Assembly: GCF_964340395.1 (NCBI RefSeq)
Contig: NC_135549.1
Span: forward strand, 22,099,342 to 22,163,341
Reading direction: 5' to 3'
From: Glandiceps talaboti
Lineage: Eukaryota; Hemichordata; Enteropneusta; Spengelidae
Length of the DNA stretch: 64,000 bases
Shown here: positions 14,801 to 35,395 of the stretch, piece by piece
Numbering within the stretch: position 1 is the first letter of the stretch
Layout: each line of letters opens with the position of its first letter
The notes under the pieces: generated by a model
What the model saw: only the letters and a program-made list of their open reading frames with translations
The model's database searches: none
What the model was told of the DNA's origin: nothing
Position numbers and translations under genes: made by a program

Positions 14801-16794
14801 TAGTACATGCTAAATGTGATGGGACTGCATGGTGCAGATAATATCATGTCATTAGACTATCACTAGTATTAGAAAAAAACTTTAGAGTCTTCTGACCTAT
14901 CTCAAAAGTTTCTCAACTTTAGGTTTGTATGAATAATCTTTTCTTTAAACAGACATATGGTGAAGTAATACAATGCTATACTGACAAGATTTAAACCACA
15001 GTGTGTGATTATAATATTACATTTTGATTGAATATTGATTATAATTATTGATTATTATTATTATTATGATTGTGAATTTGAAGCTTTCAATACATACCTC
15101 TGGCTGACATATCTTTTTCTTCCAAAGTGTTGATATAATAATGGAACTTGATCCTATAATACTACAACAAAGAAATGCGGGGTTAATGTATTAAAATATT
15201 ATCACTTCAGTCTTTTGGGAGAATCTGTTCTTGTGTCTGTTTCGTTGTGAAACAGTGAAATCTGAATCCTGTGAGAGGTTTTACTGTGGTCCCCGGCTTT
15301 CAAACTGATTAATTCTGTATTAACTTCCCAACACCCTCATGAACTTGGGTTGACCATTTTCTGCTTAGTGTGGAAAACATTGAATGGCCTAATGCAGTTA
15401 AAAACAAGGACCATTCTGAACATAAAATCTACATTTTTAAACTTCACTACAAAAGTTCACCTCCCTGACCGAAAACATGACAAAACAGTCATTCATTCAC
15501 TCACTACTTATATTGTTGGTTTGGATTTACAATAAACAAACATAAAATGGCTGTATTCAAATGAAAGGCCGCACTACAAAAGAAGTATTGTTCTCAGCAT
15601 TACTGCACCCACGTCTCACTTTCTGTCCACTGACTTCAGTATCAAATGTAAAGCCAACTTCAACATACTTTCATGTTTTGGGTTATATATAGCAGTAATG
15701 AACTACAGATCATGTATCACTAATACATACATGCACAGATGCAGTGGACCTGGCTTCTGGTAAACCCAGTCAACTAAAAGCCACCTTTCACAAGTTTCAA
15801 GTTTCTTGTTTTATATTCATGTCTGTTTATATATGCACTGGGCACAGTAGCTGCAATAATTGTACGTTTGTTTGGTCTATTTTTTACAGTTGGGGTAATG
15901 GTTAATACTCTCTATGATAACAGTTGCTATAATAATTGTAGCATATGTTTGTGATATTTTATATCAGATGAGATATAACAACTAACCAAGGAGGTCTCCC
16001 GTTATACCTCCATGAACCGACCCAATAACAAGATTCTTTGGTAGTTACTTTCTAACTAAATCATAGACAAAACAAATACTCCAGTTACTGCATTTATTAA
16101 AATATAATAAACAGAAATTCTTACCTAAGAGAAGTTGTTGAAATCTCTGTATAACTTACATCCAGCATCTACAAATCAAAATATTTATTTTCAAAAAATG
16201 CTGAAAAACATGTGTTTGTCTCTCGTCTTGTATTTTATATTCGCACCTGTTATCTTGTTGTCTTTGTATTTCAGCACCTGTCTGAAAACTAGCAGCTATA
16301 AAATTCAGGGCTGTGTTTTAGTGTGGACGTTGGCAAAACCCGTGACAAACTCATGAACGCCAAAACAAATACAAAAAGACTAACGTCTCACCTACATAAT
16401 ATATACAGAACATAATAATATATGATACAACGATACGCTAGTTATTGTTCTAATTTGGTTTCTAAAAGTTATCACCAAAGTTCCGATAGATTTCAAAATT
16501 CCTGTTTAATCTCGTTGACCCGCCGTCAAGGTTTACATGGTATCGTACACCGGTCCATTTTGGTTGACTACGCCTAGCCATGGGCACGATAGCGAATGCT
16601 TGGCTTCTACGGCCTTCATATATGTATATACACTGTGGCACTGGCAGTACTTAGTTGTACGTGACAAGACTTGGCGCAAACTTTAATTAGTTTGTAACTT
16701 ATATTCCATACACTAAACCTACCTGTCCAACAGTCAAAACGGTGGAGTTCGTAAAATTAGATGAATTACTTTCCATCATTAAGTCATCCGCCAT
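3392..16794 (-). CDS. TMEM116: TMEM116 orthologue, seven-transmembrane protein, 11 coding exons
   Basis: Coding exons in transcript order: 16723-16794, 16125-16168, 15098-15161, 13230-13370, 12415-12513, 11683-11828, 10985-11024, 8352-8432, 5408-5552, 4611-4684, 3392-3568. All joins use GT/AG and keep phase, giving about 360 residues. Start MADDLMMESN, with N-glycosylation sequons (NSS, NFT, NST) in an extracellular N terminus. Family-specific stretches recalled from human TMEM116: SLSIIGSSSII (TM1), FHLSLADLLAS (TM2), the LTLTYGIEVYIRMR region (TM3 and loop 2), CWLP in TM6, and LYILQ..LQGLLNCIIYGW in TM7. Seven hydrophobic segments resemble a GPCR-like fold, with a short basic tail. Function is poorly known for the family; a plasma- or ciliary-membrane receptor role is inference. 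The first ATG follows an AT-rich leader and is the only in-frame choice in exon 1. Introns carry a 47-bp satellite, a TG tract and a duplicated piece of exon 5. The gene is divergent to KLHL12. Confidence 0.88.
3855..4135. repeat. Degenerate ~80-bp tandem repeat
   Basis: About four diverged units in the last TMEM116 intron, each with a CTGCAGGT-like box, a TTTGA/TTGAACA box and ACACCATTTTC. Single related copies lie at about 2397-2455 and 4273-4320, so the unit is also locally dispersed. Confidence 0.7.
4135..4214. repeat. (TTCATA)n hexanucleotide microsatellite
   Basis: About 12 near-perfect ATTCAT units. The same motif occurs at 44398-44445 (inverted) and 54500-54560. Confidence 0.95.
5626..5819. 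repeat. (TG)n microsatellite
   Basis: TG dinucleotide tract, interrupted by CATG in the first half and uninterrupted over the last ~75 bp. It lies about 75 bp upstream (transcript sense) of TMEM116 exon 9 (5408-5552), close to that exon's acceptor. Confidence 0.97.
6180..6720. repeat. Degenerate ~120-130-bp tandem repeat
   Basis: Units marked by CAGACAAATGTGA near 6291, 6409 and 6541, followed by ACTAGACAAG, TATGCAAA and GATTAGCTGATA. A further partial unit is at about 6662, and one more near 7059 lies beyond a foldback insertion. Units share long blocks such as TTTACCATTGGTGATACTTC. Confidence 0.75.
6866..7014. mobile_element. Foldback (MITE-like) element, family F, copy 1
   Basis: Shares CTTCATTCAACTGGAAAATA, TGACCT, AGGTCAC and ATATTTTCCTTGG with copies at 58571-58945 and 62665-63000. 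The two halves (GGAAAATA..TGACCT and AGGTCA..TATTTTCC) are inverted repeats. No coding capacity, so non-autonomous. It interrupts the degenerate ~125-bp tandem repeat. Confidence 0.65.
7368..8215. repeat. 47-bp minisatellite, about 18 copies
   Basis: Units begin GACTTGGCTATCTGACTTGA and end ACAGTATAGCCCA. The spacing of the first copies is exactly 47 bp (7368, 7415, 7462); some units lack two bases (CTGGCTGACAG instead of CTGGCTTGACAG). Variation is concentrated at the base pairs after GCCCA. It lies in the TMEM116 intron between exons 8 and 9. Confidence 0.95.
8433..10984. other. TMEM116 intron 7, diverged repeat-derived sequence
   Basis: No exon recognised. Around 10440-10880 the phrase TCTAAAATGG recurs several times (GGTCTAAAATGGGGTCT appears nearly intact at least twice), which suggests an old tandem or dispersed repeat. 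The short ORFs at 9958-10386 lack similarity to known families. Confidence 0.5.
12209..12245. repeat. Duplicated fragment of TMEM116 exon 5
   Basis: About 36 bp (ATATGTCAAAGTTAATAAAA and onward to ACAGGAAAAA) is identical to 12475-12510, the 5' coding part of TMEM116 exon 5. It lies about 170 bp beyond that exon's donor, in the downstream intron. It includes no splice acceptor, so it is not a usable exon. Confidence 0.9.
14219..14367. repeat. ~39-bp tandem repeat with internal dyad
   Basis: About 3.5 units containing GATTATTCCTCAGACCACTC and CCATAGTGGTCAA. GACCAC and GTGGTC within a unit can pair, so each unit can form a small hairpin. It lies in the TMEM116 intron between exons 3 and 4. Confidence 0.9.
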
Positions 16795-18603
16795 AATTGT
16801 TCATATATCTATCGACGTGTACTCCATTCAAAAGTACATTGCTCAATGATAATGTTGTCTCCTGTCGAAGTTTCACAGTGTCAGGCAGTTTGTGTCCTGG
16901 GTCAGACTGAAAGTTTGTCATGTAAATTCATGCATATCCATGAGTCATGTGACATATGTGAGTGACCTCAAGCGACCAGGTACTATCCTCGTACTTAGCC
17001 AATTTTACTTAAAATATCATATATGAAATTTTCGACCATTATTCTTATATTAAATACGAAATTTTGAATTGTAACTTTGCTAAGTTAGGTAAATAATCTT
17101 ATAATAACTTCCAGATTAACTATTGTTCCATTAATATTATTTGTGCAGATCGATAGAACGAGGTTGCACAAATTGTAAATAGAGGAAATGACTGTCGATG
17201 AGGGCGTTACGTACAAATCTCAAGAAGTGCACGGTGGCGGTGGATTCTCGATCGCGATCGAGTGGTCGAAGAATATGCCATTGCTGTCCTATACACGTCA
17301 TTGCGGTTTGCAGTAAGTTTATTCAATACAAGTAAAGTGTATGATTAAAATTGTCCATTCGATTAACAAGTTACAGAAATACGAGTCGTTGTACAGTACT
17401 CGAGCGGCACGGAGTGGAATATTCGTAACGTAGTCGTAATGCTATGGCTATGTCATGCATGTAGTATGTATCCAAAACAGTAAGTATTACCACTATAAAT
17501 ACATCCATGTTATTGTTTAGTTATATAGCATACTAGTAAACTAATTGTACAAGTTGCTTAGGGGGGGGAATTAGGCAATGGGAGGTAAGAGGTGACGCCC
17601 GGAGGTGACGATGGCCAAGTTTCAAGAGCTGTTCATTCCATGCTGATGGCTCGATCAGCCTGAGGCTGAACCGGATAATCTTCCAGAGTGACAGTGCATT
17701 CCCTTCATAACTTTAAGACAGATCATGGCTTCAAGGGTAATAGACACCCTATATTAAAGTCGATGTAATAATGAACTCGTATTATATGCAACATCATTTT
17801 TACATGAATACATAATAGATCTATCTGCAATACCACTACACCATTGTTTTCATAATTTCAATCGGTGGATCTAATGTTTACACCTTTGACCACACCTTAG
17901 AGATGAAATATGATCTGCATCATCACAATTAAACCCTAGTAATTTATTTTTAATCACTCATTACTAATTTATGATTCTCAAAACGATGAGATATCTTTGA
18001 TGCAGAATAGAAAGACAATTTTTACAAATTACGATTATGTATGGGGTATCACCATGCACCAGTGATTATTACATGATTAATTGTACCCCCACCCCTCCAT
18101 GACCCCCCTCCAGCTGGCCCCCACCCTGTCTCACATGTTACACAGTGGCAACACAGAAGCTTATAGATTGACGTTAATATTTACTAGATTGTTTACTGAG
18201 TTACAAATCTGTTTGACCAAAATCAAGTGAATATATATTTTATAGTAGTCACTTCCTCATTTACAGTAATGGTACATTGGTATAATGACAGAGGTGTAAA
18301 TATCTGAAGAATTGATATATTCAGGTAGTGTCCCCATGGAAGGTAAACTTGACCTGTCTACTTCTCAAAAAAAACCTGACTTGTTACCAAAAGAATACAA
18401 CTAGGAATGACCAATTAGAGCCCACATGCAGTCACACTGTGACAGTGTAATGATGTATGCCATTTCTTAAATTATATTTTCCAGAATTTTTGTAATTTTT
18501 CATATACTTTTTGTCGTTTAGTTTCAGGTTGTTGCCAGCAGTATCAATGAATCTAATTCGGTAGTAAAGAAAAGATTGGGATTGTGTATTGGAGACCTTG
18601 ACC
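16795..18603. promoter_or_regulatory. Divergent intergenic region TMEM116 / KLHL12 with probable KLHL12 5' UTR
   Basis: The 1.8 kb between two opposed start codons. The part near 17190-17310 is locally richer in CpG (GTGGCGGTGGATTCTCGATC) and ends at TTTGCAGTAAGT, a donor-like site that could close a non-coding first KLHL12 exon. A polypyrimidine-poor acceptor TTTAGTTTCAG ends at about 18527, leaving a 76-nt leader before ACCATGG. The exact start sites are inference. A short perfect G run is at about 17561-17568. Confidence 0.5.
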
Positions 18604-28150
<9,547 letters not shown>

Positions 28151-30517
28151 CGTGTAGTTCATACCAAGCGGACATATGACTCTCCCCTCAACATCCCAGT
28201 GTTCACCCTTTCTTATCAAAGTATTCAGATTCAGATTACAGGGTAAACTTCGTCATCTCAGCCATGGAAGTAATGTCTGTTGAATCTGAATCTTAGTATG
28301 AATCTGAATATGATAACAATGTGATGCACAAATATGGGATTTTGTCTCAAAAGAAGGAGAGTGTATACAATAGTTTCTGCTGGGATGTATGGGTGTTCTA
28401 TCAAAATGACTGCCACCCTATAGGAACAAACAGGGCATTTCTGTACTTGCAAATATGAAAATGCTGGTAATTTTAAATGTAATATTTTAGTGTTGATGGT
28501 GTCACTTGTGTAGGTAGATGATTTCATACATGTAACACAACTCATCGTAAATTGGACCAAAATGTACTCTTTTTGACAATAGTACTTGTACGTATGAATT
28601 CATTGTGGTGAAAGCATAGCTGATGACTAGTTCAAGCATGTATTGTAAAAAATACTAGTACAGTAATATGTACTTAGAATTTACTTTTCTATAAACTGTG
28701 CCTTTGAGTTCTTCTGTCAAACCGATTTATAAAAGCAAAAGCTAAAAATTTTGCAATGATCAAATTTGTAATTCTTGCTATAAACCACCTGATAATAACA
28801 TATGTTTGATGAAAACAAAACAAAAAGATTGCCAAAAAAGTTTGACATCTGGATGCATTGGTGAAATAAAACGGTATTTTGATGCTAAAATAGTGGTTAC
28901 GTCAGTGCCAAATCATACCTCTAGAGGGCGATATTCGATGTCATCATTATCAACTACACCAAGTTCTTGTGATGAATGGCACATAGGATTCCTGTAAGCA
29001 TTCACTAATTGTGTATTGTACCAATTACAGGTGATTAGGGAAAATATACATTCTTTGTGTTCTGGAAATATTTACTTCAAAGACTGAAAAACAAACTGAA
29101 ATTTTAAACTGTTGATTTTCCAACAGAAATGTTAAAGCTATAATGTGTTAACAAAGAAAATGTTTGGCTTCCTTTGCTGTTGCCCACAGGTCTTTCAGAT
29201 GAGTAGTTTTGGAGATAGCCACAAAAAGAGTTTGAAAAAATTAGCTGACAGTCTATGTCCAATGTTGTTGGGCTGTGGAGTCCATTGTCTTCATCATGCA
29301 TCTCTGTACTCAAGTGTGCACATATAAGACTCCTTAGCTTGACAGTTTTTGCAAAACGGTCAATTATAATTCACCCAAGAGTTCAAGAGACACAAACACT
29401 TTCCCAGTGTTCTAGTGGGTGTACAGAGCAACTGAACAACAAATTATGGTAGCTAAACTAAACCTATACTGAAGAAACACTCACATTTGGACTTGGGTGA
29501 CTTTTTGAATTTTTAGCTCATAGACATGCTGACAATGGTCAGTATTGCTAGCTAAATGTTGTAAGTCCGTGTACAGTGTATTCAGTCAGTCAGTGTCCAT
29601 TTGAACAGTTTGAAGAGTCATTTATGCCATTATGTCTTTCTCCAGTTGTGTATATCATACCATTCTCACATGCCAGAGAATAGTTTTCCTCAGACGCAAC
29701 AAAAAAAAATACAAGGTAACGTTGCTATGAAGAGGACAGCACTTTATATTAAGCGGACTCTTTATCAAGTAACTGAGGTCTGTCAATGAATAAACTTTTG
29801 AGAATTTACAATCCAGGCACAGAGGTGAATAACATAATGCTATTTTGGGGTTTCCTTTTTAGTAGATTTTCAAGAAAATATGAACAAAACATGTTTTGAT
29901 TAATAGCAGTTTGAGGGCTAAAATTGTGTAAGAAAAGTCAGAACAAACTTCGGGTACTCTTAATAAATGCTGATTAGTAAATCTTGGACTTGTCTCCTTG
30001 AACTAAATCATTACGAAAAGTGATCGAACAAAATCATTAATACAACTTATTATCCATCCTTGCCAAAAATAAAGAAGATAGGGAGTATTTGGGGTACCTT
30101 TATGTGTCTGATAATTACATGAATTTTAATCAGATGCAGAAATAAACTTTACAAGCTCTAAAAGGTAAAGTGTATGTCATAGTACACATCACTTGTACTA
30201 CATGACCTTTCACCCCTTAATTATATATGCAACAATCAGTTCAATATGTGATTGGCTCCTAAAATTATCTTTTATTCTCTACACCAATCAGAATTTTTTA
30301 TTTGAATTATTCATTGTAGTGAAATTTACATTTGTTTACTGATGTGAGCATAATGTCAATTTTTTTAGAAAGTGGCTGTTAATGTTTCCTCCAAACAATA
30401 AAACTCGGTACATTTTTTCAATTGTTATTTGCAGTATTATTTATTTGTACAATATACATATTCAGAATAAATATTGCGAGAGAACAAAATGTTGTATTAT
30501 GGTTATTAACATTTACC

Positions 30518-30598
30518 TACATACATACATACATACATACATACATACATACATACATGCATACATACATACATAGACATGTACGTATGTACATACAT

Positions 30599-30635
<37 letters not shown>

Positions 30636-30680
30636 GACACACATACATCCCTCCATCCATTCTTGCATACACACACATAC
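30518..30680. repeat. (CATA)n / (CA)n microsatellite
   Basis: CATA tetranucleotides to about 30614, then CA, then CATC/CATA remnants. Confidence 0.96.
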
Positions 30681-31311
30681 TGTAACAACATGTTTGGTAC
30701 GTACCAAATCTTTGATTATCTGACTGTCTGAATTGCCAGTTTGTAGCCAAGCACGTGTGATCATTGTCTCCATCTTTCTGTGGACTATCAATGGGCTACT
30801 GTCAAATGGTTGTCATGGTTACTGTCAACTCACACATTTCATTATACACCAAAAAAAACCACAACAAAGTGATGAAGCAAGACATCAACAAATGAGTTGA
30901 AGAACAGTACCGTTATTTTTATTTGGCATCACAATGTTATGATTGACAAAATTCACAAATGATCGATTGTAAACTGAAAATCTTAACTATAAGAACCATG
31001 TTAGTCTGCCCTCAACAGTCTTTGACTGATGAGTGAGGGCGCTCTAACATGGTGTACCTTTCCAGACTACTGAAAATCCGAAATACTTGATGTGCAATAT
31101 ACTAATGTCTAAACACTTCAATGTGCTTTTAATAACACTGAATCTATCAGGGATGACCATAACTGGACTTCTTGGGAGACAAGTATTTGTCCAGTATAAA
31201 TAAAAGATTATTATCTGTTTATATAACGTTCTTGTTTTCCATATGCTGAACATATCAATATTAAAAGGGTCATAATTATACTAAAATCTACCTGATATTC
31301 CCAGGTCATGT

Positions 31312-31415
31312 AAAATTCATTCTTGCAAACCAGAGCAGATATTTCTTCCGCAACACTTTGGTGATGCGTCTTTGATGGTGCCATAAATAGGATGTGGTTT
31401 ACGACTAGGGGTAAA
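31312..31415 (+). repeat. Dispersed repeat, family D, copy 1
   Basis: Shares TTGCAAACCAGAGC, ATTTCTTC.GC and GTGGTTTACGA-like blocks with 56205-56305 (plus orientation) and 63657-63860 (minus orientation). Probably a transposon relic. Confidence 0.6.
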
Positions 31416-32476
31416 ATCCTGGTATGGAAATCTATGCAAGTTTTACACACACACACCCCCCCCCCCCCCCCACAAGAATTATAATTTTTTTGAAAACCAT
31501 ATAAATCATCTTTATACCTGTATAATAGCCATAGATTTGTGTTTTGAATGAAATTCATAAATCATGGAATATTATGTGAGTATTCACACTTGATTGGTAT
31601 TCAGATAAGGGAAAACAGCCAAAGGAAGACATTTTGTGAAATTGCAAATTTTCTCAGCAATGTTGACATATAGGGCGCCCTCTAGAGGGTTTGTGGAGTC
31701 CGGATTACTAAATAAAATTCAAATCAACAGTAGTACTGTATTTCTTTACATCATAAATTATGTCTTTCAAAGTTGGCACAAAAGCTGGTAACATTAAATG
31801 GATGGGACGGTCTCAGAATGTCAAACCCTGGAAATGAAATTCCTGGGAGGGGGGGGGGGGGGGGTTTGCTTCATTTTGATTGCGGCACTTCATTTTCACA
31901 TCAGATATTTGATCACAATTGCTTGACAGTCATACAGTCAAAATGTAACATAAGGGACACAAAGAGATTTGACATCTTTACTGGAAGTAAAAACAGCTAG
32001 TTTTAAAAATTCATTTGCATTTTTCTGTTTCACTTGAAGTTGTACCCTATTTGGAGTACACAACTGACCTTAAGTGAAGGAATTTCGCTTCCTGGGTTTG
32101 TGTCAAATTCTGAGACGGTGTCGCCTAAATAAACATATATATAAGAGTACAAGCATTGTTTGCCATGAACAAATTTACAGAGGTATCAATCAACCTATCG
32201 ACATCAAATTCTGACTAAATTTTAAACCATTTCAAATGTGAACAAATGATATCAAACTTTTCACAAGAAGCCAGGATTTTAGTCACTATATTTTCAGAAC
32301 ATTGAGGTAATGAAGGGTGGGAGTGACTCCCTCATCCTTGCCTCCTATATCCTGAAATTTAGCCCCCAAAAGGGACTCTTCATTGTCTCCGAGTACAAGT
32401 CCAACCAAATACTACAGAAGTAGTTGCTGCTCTAGTCACTCTTGTGAAAGACTTCAGCTAACAACCATTGTATCTT

Positions 32477-35395
32477 TCACTGTTGTCTTTTGTAAAACAG
32501 TAAATAGGCATTCTCCTTCACTTCAGGAGTGTCACATTCCTTGACCATGTCTTGAACAAGACTAACACGGTCATCATCAAACTTGTACCACTCGTCATTG
32601 AGCGCTTGACAATATGCGATGTAGTGTCCGTATGAGGCACTCTGACCGCCCTGATGTAAGCACAACCCGCATAGATTATACACATTGTTGACTGCCATCC
32701 CTGATGTGTCAAAGACAAGATCTTTCAGATCAAAATTGGTAACTGGTATCTGTACGGCAGTGTGTTTTTTACATGCAGTTCTATTGTGTGCATCATACTG
32801 AAAACGCATCAATTGAATCACAAGACATTCAGGTAATTTGCATAACAATGATCTGCGCTGCCCAGGTGTGAAAGTTCTGGAACAACCGTTGACATTATCA
32901 TTGTTGGCGTCGCAGTGATTACAATCGTTTCCGTTCACACTACCATCCACTGATTTGGCATCAGGAGTGCTTACATCTTGGTTGACCTGTTTTCTGATAC
33001 GCTTGGATCTCCGCTTTGGTTTCTCTGCAATGGTTTGTTTACTCTGTGTGTCTTGATTGTTACAGGTACAGGCCAAACTGTCTTGTCCACTCAGCTCTTC
33101 CACGTAACTGAATTTCTCAAAGCAGTGAAGTAAGTTGACAAGTGATGATTGAGAACTACTAACCTCGTAGGGTTCAGCAATAGGTACGGGCAAAACTGTG
33201 AATGTCTCTATACTTACTGAGATACGATTACAGGTCAGGCAATGTCTGGCATCTACTAACTGTCCTGTAAATACTTCATCTATGACTGAGGTATTCTTAC
33301 GACAATAGCATAACCACTGTAAATTTGAAAGTGCAATGATGTTATCAGTATACGAGTTCTCTTCGAGACCATTTGCATGCTCAATCTCGTTTTGGTAATG
33401 TTCAATGAGTTCGGTTATCCGATTTTCACTTACGTCACCATACGTAAACTGCAGCATAGATTCCATGACAGCGGCTGCTGAACCCGCTGCGGGTGACAAT
33501 TGTTGACTACTGTTGCTTCTATTTAAAATCAGCTGCAAGGTACTCAACATCCAAGTTAAAAACTCAGCAGCATCTTGCTGCAACTGTATGCCATAGTCTG
33601 GGTTGGCTATAAGACTTGGTGCCATTCTGTAGATACTGCTACGTAGTGCTGTAGCATTCACTACAGATGTCCTACTTGTTCCTGGTATAATATTCAAAGT
33701 TTCTAGAAGATTCCCAGTAGTTGTTACAAAAGCCATCTCTGATTGGTTGGCTATTGCATTTTGCATCTGATTTCCTAATATGGCAGCCAATGAGGGTGTG
33801 TGTGCCAAACACTGTAATACTGAGTTCATAAAGCAGACATTTTGTCCATTGTTGGCAAGTCCTGGGAGAGCATTCATACAAGAGTTGTATCCGAGGCAAG
33901 ACCAAAATCTATTACTCAAATTCGAATCATTGTGGCTGCCATGATTTACAGTTGGAAGAGATATGGAAGACTTGATATTTAACTTTTTCTCACTCCTTTT
34001 CAATTTAGTAATACTTCCACCTGCTCTCTCAGTCACTTCCTGTGTACTTTTCACTTCCTGTGTACTTTTCACTGGCGGTGTACTTTTCACAACTTCTTGA
34101 TCAAGGTGTAAGGGTTGTCGATTTTTATGAATACTTGGTCGTTTTAGAGACATATACAACTCATCGTCTGAATCCTGCATGGGTGTCTCACCAGGATTAT
34201 ACACAGCTTTAACTTTGCTTCTTGGAAGTGCTGGTTGCTGTTTGTGATTCTGTTTTGTTCCGTACCAGCTGGCGTAACAAAATGTACCAACTGCCAAAAC
34301 CCAGAGAACGTAAGGTCTGTGGTACATAAGAGCTATAATTCCACTTATTAGCAAAAGTGCTAACGACTCAAGTAACCAGATTCTGGATCTTTGTTGTACA
34401 GTTCTACAAAATTAAAACAAAAACATTCACAAAATTTAATTTTATCTTCACATACATATCAAATATACAAAAATTTTTTTTACATATATTAAACTGTCTG
34501 ACTGATGACCCAAATAAATTTACATATATTATTTCAATTGTTTCAACTCTTAATGAAAACAACCATCCCCAAATGAGTATATATATATTTTTTAAATACT
34601 AGCTTTTATAAGTAGCTATTATTCCCCAATATCTTTTATTCACTCAGTTGAGGAAAATAAGAGTGAAATAAGGGACCTTGTCTTGACTTGTACTAACATA
34701 ACCCCTGAGTCACAAATATGCTCTGTTTGAATGAGACATAAATTGGAGAACATATACTATCATAGTCCTGCTTGCATACGGAGTAAGTCGTCCCTTGAGG
34801 GTCATGTCAGTAATCTAGACCCGTTCACCGTTTGCAAGCAGGACTAATACTATCACAGCTGTGTAAGTGCGTGATTAATTTAAGAAAAGAATGGGAAAAT
34901 ATTGATGGTTTTGAATATTTTGACTCGTATTTTAAGCATTGGAAGAACCAATGATGTAGACATGTGTTGCAGTGACGTAGGATATGACCAGAAAATATAT
35001 CCTACATTTTTTTTTACAAGATTATACACTCAAAGTTAGAAAAATTAAAACTTGAAATTAACAAAGATATCAAATTGAATTTGGAGAAAATAAACAGAAA
35101 TGTTACTTTTTAACGAAACGTTTTGTATGATTTAATGCGAACAGTGTTAAATTAATATTTGTATTATTAATAAAAAGTATAAGTGAAAAAGTATAAGTGA
35201 TAAATTCATAATTTATATAATTTACAAATTATTGATTTATTTTTACCTTGCTTGGTCGAGAAACTTTTTCACAATCAAGTCCACAATCATAAAAAGGACT
35301 ACCTCTATAACGAAGTGACGAGCGATAGTCCATGGGTAAATGAAATCAGTGATAAATAACCAGGCCGTTTCTATGGAAACGTTAGTCAAAGTCAT
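32477..35395 (-). CDS. Ubiquitin-specific protease (peptidase C19) with N-terminal membrane segments, two exons
   Basis: Exons 35247-35395 and 32477-34403 (donor GTAAAA, acceptor TTTTGTAG), about 691 residues. A deubiquitinase: the Cys box GLANNGQNVCFMNSVLQCL has its nucleophile near residue 240 and keeps the oxyanion Asn two residues before it. The QQDAAEF motif is present. The His box GHYIAYC is near 643 and WYKFDDD supplies the acid near 659. One CxxC (CLTC) and one CxC (CTC) are visible where a zinc-binding fingers subdomain would be. Three hydrophobic stretches precede the catalytic domain (FVIEVVLFMIVDLIV; IWLLESLALLLISGIIAL; YVLWVLAVGTFCY), followed by a polar linker with short KSTQEV repeats. 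An insertion with a basic KRRSKRIRK stretch lies before the second half. Membrane anchoring recalls USP30 (outer mitochondrial membrane) or ER-bound USP19, but the sequence is not close enough to name. The start is the ATG in exon 1; exon 2 alone would start only at a non-ATG codon. Confidence 0.85.
34763..34847. mobile_element. 85-bp MITE, hAT-like
   Basis: Terminal inverted repeats TAGTCCTGCTTGCATACGG and, read from the other end, TTAGTCCTGCTTGCAAACGG. It is flanked by an 8-bp direct repeat TACTATCA (34755-34762 and 34848-34855). Eight-base target duplications are typical of hAT transposons. It has no coding capacity and sits in the USP intron. Confidence 0.8.

Larger units (their letters stand above)
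28151..32476. other. Convergent intergenic region KLHL12 / USP
   Basis: Contains the KLHL12 3' UTR (end unknown; several AATAAA, for example near 30395) and the USP 3' UTR. Also contains a CATA/CA microsatellite, homopolymer C (31454-31471) and G (31849-31864) runs, GAGGGCG motifs at 28923, 31034 and 31673, and one copy of a dispersed repeat at 31312-31415. No further gene was recognised; ORFs here have no family resemblance. Confidence 0.55.

Noticed and set aside
32477-34354. Single-exon USP reading frame starting at 34354
   Set aside because: The codon there is TTG. The frame continues upstream to an acceptor at 34403 and joins in phase to an exon with a proper ATG at 35395.
32477-35395. 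Naming the protease USP30
   Set aside because: Only the idea of an N-terminal anchor agrees; the Cys box, three hydrophobic segments and insertions differ from what I remember of USP30.
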